Assembly: GCA_024687845.1 (NCBI GenBank)
Contig: JAILEL010000193.1
Coordinates: 1-9,638, forward strand
DNA length: 9,638 nt
Source of the DNA: Eubacterium sp.
Lineage (GTDB): Bacteria > Bacillota_A > Clostridia > Lachnospirales > Lachnospiraceae
Reading direction: 5' to 3'
Shown piece after piece: positions 5,997 through 9,638 of the stretch. The notes below the pieces were generated by a model. The model had not been told where the DNA came from, made no database searches, and saw only the letters and a program-made list of their open reading frames with translations. The position numbers and the translations under genes are program-made. Positions within the stretch are counted from its first letter, which is position 1. Each line of letters opens with the position of its first letter.

Positions 5997-8900
5997 ATGA
6001 GATTCAAAAGATTACGTGAAAGATTTCTGGCGATGCTCCTTTGTTCTGCCATGGTAATTACTATGTTTCCGGCTAATGTCACCTTCGCGGCAGAAAATAG
6101 TCAGGCAACGTATGCTTCGCAGGGGGATGCAGAATATGACGATAAGTCATATGATGACTCTGAAACACCGGATTCATCAACACCTGATAGTGATGTTACA
6201 GATGGTGGGGATAATCAGGGGGATAAGACTGATGACATCTCTGGCAATCAGGATAGTGAGACTGACGACATCACTGATGCAAAGAATCAGAACGGAACTG
6301 ATGACAAAACAGCTACAGCTTCTGATGAACTGACAGATGACAAAACTGGAGACGAAACAGATAGTAAGAATGACGATAAGTCTTCAGATAAGAAGAATGA
6401 AAAATCGAATGAAAAATCTGAAGATAAATCTGAGCAGGCTGAAGACAACATAGCTCAGGATTCACCACTTGCAGTTAACTTTGCAGTTGTAGAAGAACCT
6501 TTATTTACAACTCCTTCAGGTGACAAGTTTATCGTTGTTGATTTTGGTGATGGAGCGACTACTCTCAGCGATGTACAGCTTGTGCTTCTTAATGAGACAA
6601 CTAATCAGGAATATAGGTTTGCTGCTTCTGATAATGCAGATTCATCTTATCTTTTCTATGTGAATTTCCCAGATGAGTCTTATTCAGGTGTGTATAGCAT
6701 TAAGAGCGTTGAATATACTGAGAATAATGTTCTTTATGAGAAACTCATGAAGGATGGTGAGATTGCTCCTAAGTTTGGTGTTAATACTCAGGTAACTACA
6801 GAACCTGATCTGTATTTGGAAGAAACTGAAGAAGTATCTGTAACTGATGATCAGTTTACAAGTGAAGATGGAGTTTATGATATCTCTGATAATTTTAGTA
6901 ACGCAGATGTTATTGGAATTGAAGGCGACGATGATAGTAAGATAGATATCAGTGATCTTACATCTGCAATTGAAAATGGGGTAGAATCCGCTAAAACAAT
7001 TGATCTTGGTAATGGTCTCTCAATGAGTATAAATACTGAGGAGCTGCTTTCTGCTGCTATTCAGAATACTGCAGGTAAAGGTTCAAATGCACCAGGTAAT
7101 ATAGTTATTGTGCTTGATCCGGGACATGGCTCGTATGATGCCGGAGCTACAAGAACATGGGACGGCGTTACATATAAGGAACGTGATTTAAATCAGGAAA
7201 TAGCGAATGCGTGTAAAGCTGAGCTTGATAAATATGATAATGTTACCGTGTATATGACACGTACAAGTGTAAATGATGTATTACATGAAGAAGAAGGTGA
7301 TGACCTTTATTGGAGATGCAAATTCGCGTATGAAAAGGGAGCGGATCTTTTTGTAAGTATTCACTGTAATTCTTCAGAAGGAAGCATAGCTCATGGAGCA
7401 GAGGTTTATGTTCCTAATTCAAGCTATAATCTTAAGGTTTATAACGTCGGAAAAACTGTTGGAGAATCTATAGGTAAACAGCTTGAAAAACTGGGTATAT
7501 ATTATAAAGGATATACGCAGATCAGAAATTCTGAAAATGGAACACTTTATTCGGATGGTTCTATTGCTGATTATTATGCAGTTATTCGTGCATGTAAGCA
7601 GTATGGAATACCTGGTATGATTGTTGAGCATGCATATGTAAGTAACTACAACGATTGTATCAAATTCCTTAGTACAAAAGAAAAGCTTCAGGCTTTAGGT
7701 AAAGCTGATGCTGCAGGTATAGCTGAAAATATAGGTCTGATCCAGCAGAATCGTTCTGGTAAGAATCCTAAGAATGATGGCTGGCAGCAGGTCGGAAATA
7801 ACTGGTTATATTATGATAAAAATGGTAAGCTTCAGACAGGATTCTTCCAGGTTGATGGAAATACCTATTATGGTAAATCAAATGGTTATATTGTTACTGG
7901 CTGGCAGCTTATAGGTGGTGAATGGTACTGCTTCAATAACAAGGGTATTATGTACATAAATGACTGGGCTCAGAATAAGAGAGGTGGAAAATCTTATCTT
8001 GGCGCAGACGGTAAGATGGCAGTTGGAATCACTAAGACTAAGAAGGGTTATTATTTCTTCGATAATGATGGTAATATGCTTACTGGATGGAAGAAATATA
8101 ACAAAAACTGGTACTATATGGACTATGCCGGACGTATGTACCGCTCGAAATGGTTATACGAGAAGAACAGATACTACTATCTGAGATGTAACGGAACCAT
8201 GGCTAAGGGCTTCATCAATAAGGATGGAAACAGATATTATCTGAATAATAATGGTATTCTTCAGACTGGCTGGATAAAGGTTGACGGAGTAGATTATTAT
8301 GCAGATTCTAAGGGTGTTATTTATATAAGCAAGTGGCATACAGACAGTTCCGGCAGAACATATTTCCTTAACAAAAAAGGAAAGATGGTAACTGGATGGG
8401 TATATATAAAGAAGAAAAAATATTACTTTAATAAATCTGGTGTCATGCAGAAAGGCTGGCTGAAGGGTAAAAAGGGCTGGTATTATCTAAGATCTGATGG
8501 AACAGCCGTAATAAATGACTGGCAGAAATTTACAGATGGAACCACCTATTATCTGGATAAATCTGGAAAAATGCTTACAGGAATCCAGACAATTGGTGGA
8601 AAGAAATATTTCTTCAATAAATCAGGTCAGCTTAGAACTGGATGGATTAAGTCAGGAAAATACTGGTATTATTCGAATTCAGACGGAACACTCAGATATA
8701 ATCAATGGTTGAAATATAATAAGAAGAGATATTATTTCAATGAAAACGGACGTATGGTTACTAAAGCCATTATTCTCAACAAGAAGAGATTCTTCTTCAA
8801 CAGTAATGGTGAGCTGACAGGATCAGAAAGCCTGAATCCTAAGAAACCGGATAATGGAAATACTAATAAGGATGATCCGAACAAGGACGATCCAAATAAG

Positions 8901-9458
8901 GATGATCCAAATAACAAAAATGATGTTTCAAAGCTTCACCTGATAATGGGCAAGTCTGATGTGACTGCTAAACAGCTTGCTGAAAACTATGAATCATCAG
9001 GCTTTACATATCCGGCTAAGACACTCAAAAAGGGTGGCGCAAAGAATATTACCACATTCTGCACTATTATTATTGAGGAAGCAAAGGCTGAAGGCGTAAT
9101 GCCAGAGGTTGTATATGCACAGGTAATGCATGAGACAGGATGGCTCCAGTTTGGTGGAGATGTAAAGATTTCACAGTATAACTTCTGTGGACTGGGTGCA
9201 ACTGGTGGTGGAAATCCTGGATGCACATTTGCAGATGTAAGAACAGGAATCAGAGCACAGGTTCAGCATCTTAAGGCTTATGCTTCATCCAAAGCGCTTA
9301 AGCAGACATGTGTTGATCCTCGCTTCCAGTATGTAGAAAGAAATGTAGCGAGATATGTAGAATACCTTGGACAGAAAGAGAATCCAAAGGGTAAGGGCTG
9401 GGCTACGGCTCCTCAGTATGGCTACAAACTCCTTAATATTATATATTCTATAGACTGA
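5997..9458 (+). CDS. Secreted bifunctional autolysin: N-acetylmuramoyl-L-alanine amidase plus glucosaminidase with wall-binding repeats
   Basis: From the ATG at 5997 this is 1153 residues; an in-frame ATG at 5931 would add 22 residues ahead of the signal peptide and is unlikely. Residues 1-31 are a signal peptide (RFKRLRER, hydrophobic core, cleavage near TFA-AE). Then come an Asp/Ser/Thr/Lys-rich segment (about 34-155), a beta-rich region of unknown role (about 158-264) and a further acidic region. An Amidase_3 domain covers about 368-582: zinc ligands H377 (in LDPGHG), E395 and H456 (in VSIHCN), and catalytic E544 (in IVEHAYVSN). It cleaves the bond between MurNAc and L-Ala. About 17 aromatic repeats of roughly 20 residues (595-941) bind the envelope. 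An NKDDP linker leads to a glucosaminidase domain (PF01832 type, 981-1153) with catalytic E1046 in QVMHETGWLQFGG and the YNFCGLGA motif, which cuts the glycan strand. Such pairing recalls Atl-type autolysins, used in cell separation and wall turnover. It has its own promoter and terminator. Confidence 0.93.
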   Translation: MRFKRLRERFLAMLLCSAMVITMFPANVTFAAENSQATYASQGDAEYDDKSYDDSETPDSSTPDSDVTDGGDNQGDKTDDISGNQDSETDDITDAKNQNGTDDKTATASDELTDDKTGDETDSKNDDKSSDKKNEKSNEKSEDKSEQAEDNIAQDSPLAVNFAVVEEPLFTTPSGDKFIVVDFGDGATTLSDVQLVLLNETTNQEYRFAASDNADSSYLFYVNFPDESYSGVYSIKSVEYTENNVLYEKLMKDGEIAPKFGVNTQVTTEPDLYLEETEEVSVTDDQFTSEDGVYDISDNFSNADVIGIEGDDDSKIDISDLTSAIENGVESAKTIDLGNGLSMSINTEELLSAAIQNTAGKGSNAPGNIVIVLDPGHGSYDAGATRTWDGVTYKERDLNQEIANACKAELDKYDNVTVYMTRTSVNDVLHEEEGDDLYWRCKFAYEKGADLFVSIHCNSSEGSIAHGAEVYVPNSSYNLKVYNVGKTVGESIGKQLEKLGIYYKGYTQIRNSENGTLYSDGSIADYYAVIRACKQYGIPGMIVEHAYVSNYNDCIKFLSTKEKLQALGKADAAGIAENIGLIQQNRSGKNPKNDGWQQVGNNWLYYDKNGKLQTGFFQVDGNTYYGKSNGYIVTGWQLIGGEWYCFNNKGIMYINDWAQNKRGGKSYLGADGKMAVGITKTKKGYYFFDNDGNMLTGWKKYNKNWYYMDYAGRMYRSKWLYEKNRYYYLRCNGTMAKGFINKDGNRYYLNNNGILQTGWIKVDGVDYYADSKGVIYISKWHTDSSGRTYFLNKKGKMVTGWVYIKKKKYYFNKSGVMQKGWLKGKKGWYYLRSDGTAVINDWQKFTDGTTYYLDKSGKMLTGIQTIGGKKYFFNKSGQLRTGWIKSGKYWYYSNSDGTLRYNQWLKYNKKRYYFNENGRMVTKAIILNKKRFFFNSNGELTGSESLNPKKPDNGNTNKDDPNKDDPNKDDPNNKNDVSKLHLIMGKSDVTAKQLAENYESSGFTYPAKTLKKGGAKNITTFCTIIIEEAKAEGVMPEVVYAQVMHETGWLQFGGDVKISQYNFCGLGATGGGNPGCTFADVRTGIRAQVQHLKAYASSKALKQTCVDPRFQYVERNVARYVEYLGQKENPKGKGWATAPQYGYKLLNIIYSID
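7779..8819 (+). repeat. About 17 tandem YG/choline-binding-type repeats coding for the wall-binding region
   Basis: Within the autolysin, units of about 20 residues follow the pattern G-W-x-x-x-x-x-x-W/Y-Y-Y/F-x-x-x-x-G-x-x-x-T. I count 17, starting with GWQQVGNNWLYYDKNGKLQT and ending with KAIILNKKRFFFNSNGELT. The units are diverged at DNA level, so recent slippage is not evident. The family (CW_binding_1/glucan-binding) binds choline or glycans in other bacteria; the ligand here is unknown. The last units are Lys/Arg-rich and have lost the leading Gly-Trp. Confidence 0.88.
8865..8909 (+). repeat. Three 15-bp repeats coding for an NKDDP linker
   Basis: AATAAGGATGATCCx is repeated three times in tandem with a few silent changes (AAT/AAC, GAT/GAC, last base g/a). 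It encodes (NKDDP)3, a flexible charged linker between the binding repeats and the glucosaminidase. Near-identical in-frame 15-bp units could change number by slippage without breaking the frame. Confidence 0.85.
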
Positions 9459-9497
9459 TTATGAGTTGACGTAGAATAGCAATATAATGTATATTAG

Positions 9498-9530
9498 ATA
9501 AGCCTTCTCATGGTGGGAAGGCTTATTTTA
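9498..9530 (+). terminator. Intrinsic terminator of the autolysin gene
   Basis: ATAAGCCTTCTCA (9498-9510) pairs with TGGGAAGGCTTAT (9514-9526) over 13 bp including one G-U pair, with a 3-nt loop, and runs into a T-tract (TTTTA) at 9526-9530. It lies 40 nt after the stop codon. The AT-rich ends make a weaker function on the other strand possible. Confidence 0.9.
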
Positions 9531-9638
9531 ATAAATAGTAATCATACACTTCCTAAAATGTTACAAGATAGGTTTAAATGGTATTTGGTAATGAATATAA
9601 AAAAATATATTACGACGATTGTAAAATATGGGTTTTCT
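9531..9638. other. AT-rich intergenic end of the window; no gene seen
   Basis: This stretch has no ORF of useful length and no ribosome site followed by an open frame. Isolated TGTTAC (9559-9564) and TGTAAA (9619-9624) hexamers resemble WalR half-sites, but neither has a partner at the 5-nt spacing. It is probably the upstream region of a gene beyond the window. Confidence 0.5.

Noticed and set aside
8732..8917. Minus-strand frame with an LFGSS repeat
   Set aside because: It is only the antisense reading of the NKDDP linker repeats in the autolysin; no ribosome site.
9466..9488. TTGACG and TATAAT after the autolysin stop, resembling a promoter
   Set aside because: The spacer is only 11 nt and a strong terminator follows at once.

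Overview
The window looks like chromosomal DNA of a low-GC, Gram-positive-type anaerobe. A member of the Lachnospiraceae (Butyrivibrio/Roseburia-like) is my best guess. The reasons are the AT-rich third codon positions, strong AGGAG-type ribosome binding sites, a DUF6077-like polytopic membrane protein, a two-domain family 2 glycosyltransferase with N-terminal beta modules, and a very large secreted autolysin with about 17 YG/choline-binding-type repeats. The genus cannot be fixed from the sequence alone. All real genes read on the + strand.

Left part (about 100-5840): the end of a cell-surface polysaccharide locus. It starts with a large polytopic membrane protein, probably DUF6077/GT-C-like, that is now split into two open frames (104-1174 and 1250-2131). 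I can rebuild one continuous protein across the break by restoring one AT dinucleotide and removing a 68-nt segment flanked by a 7-bp direct repeat. That segment also supplies a Shine-Dalgarno sequence and creates the ATG of the downstream half. Next come a 913-residue bi-domain glycosyltransferase (2159-4900), whose second GT domain has lost its metal-binding motif, and rmlA (4968-5837), which makes dTDP-glucose for dTDP-rhamnose and related sugars. Together these suggest assembly and membrane handling of a rhamnose-type wall or capsular glycan. rmlB, rmlC and rmlD are not in the window.

Right part (about 5840-9530): a self-contained peptidoglycan hydrolase unit. It has tandem 11-bp repeats that match the WalR/YycF box (TGTWAH-N5-TGTWAH), a full-consensus sigma-A promoter (TTGACA-N17-TATAAT), a perfect stem-loop in the 5' leader, the autolysin gene, and a strong intrinsic terminator. 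The autolysin is best started at 5997 rather than 5931. It has a signal peptide, an Asp/Ser/Thr/Lys-rich segment, a zinc amidase domain (Amidase_3), about 17 wall-binding repeats, an NKDDP linker and a C-terminal glucosaminidase. The WalR-like box beside a wall hydrolase gene suggests control by the essential cell-wall two-component system.

The last roughly 110 bases and the first roughly 100 bases hold no supportable gene. The main points to check are the WalR-like control region, the gene fission at 1163-1257, the degenerate second GT domain, and the leader hairpin.
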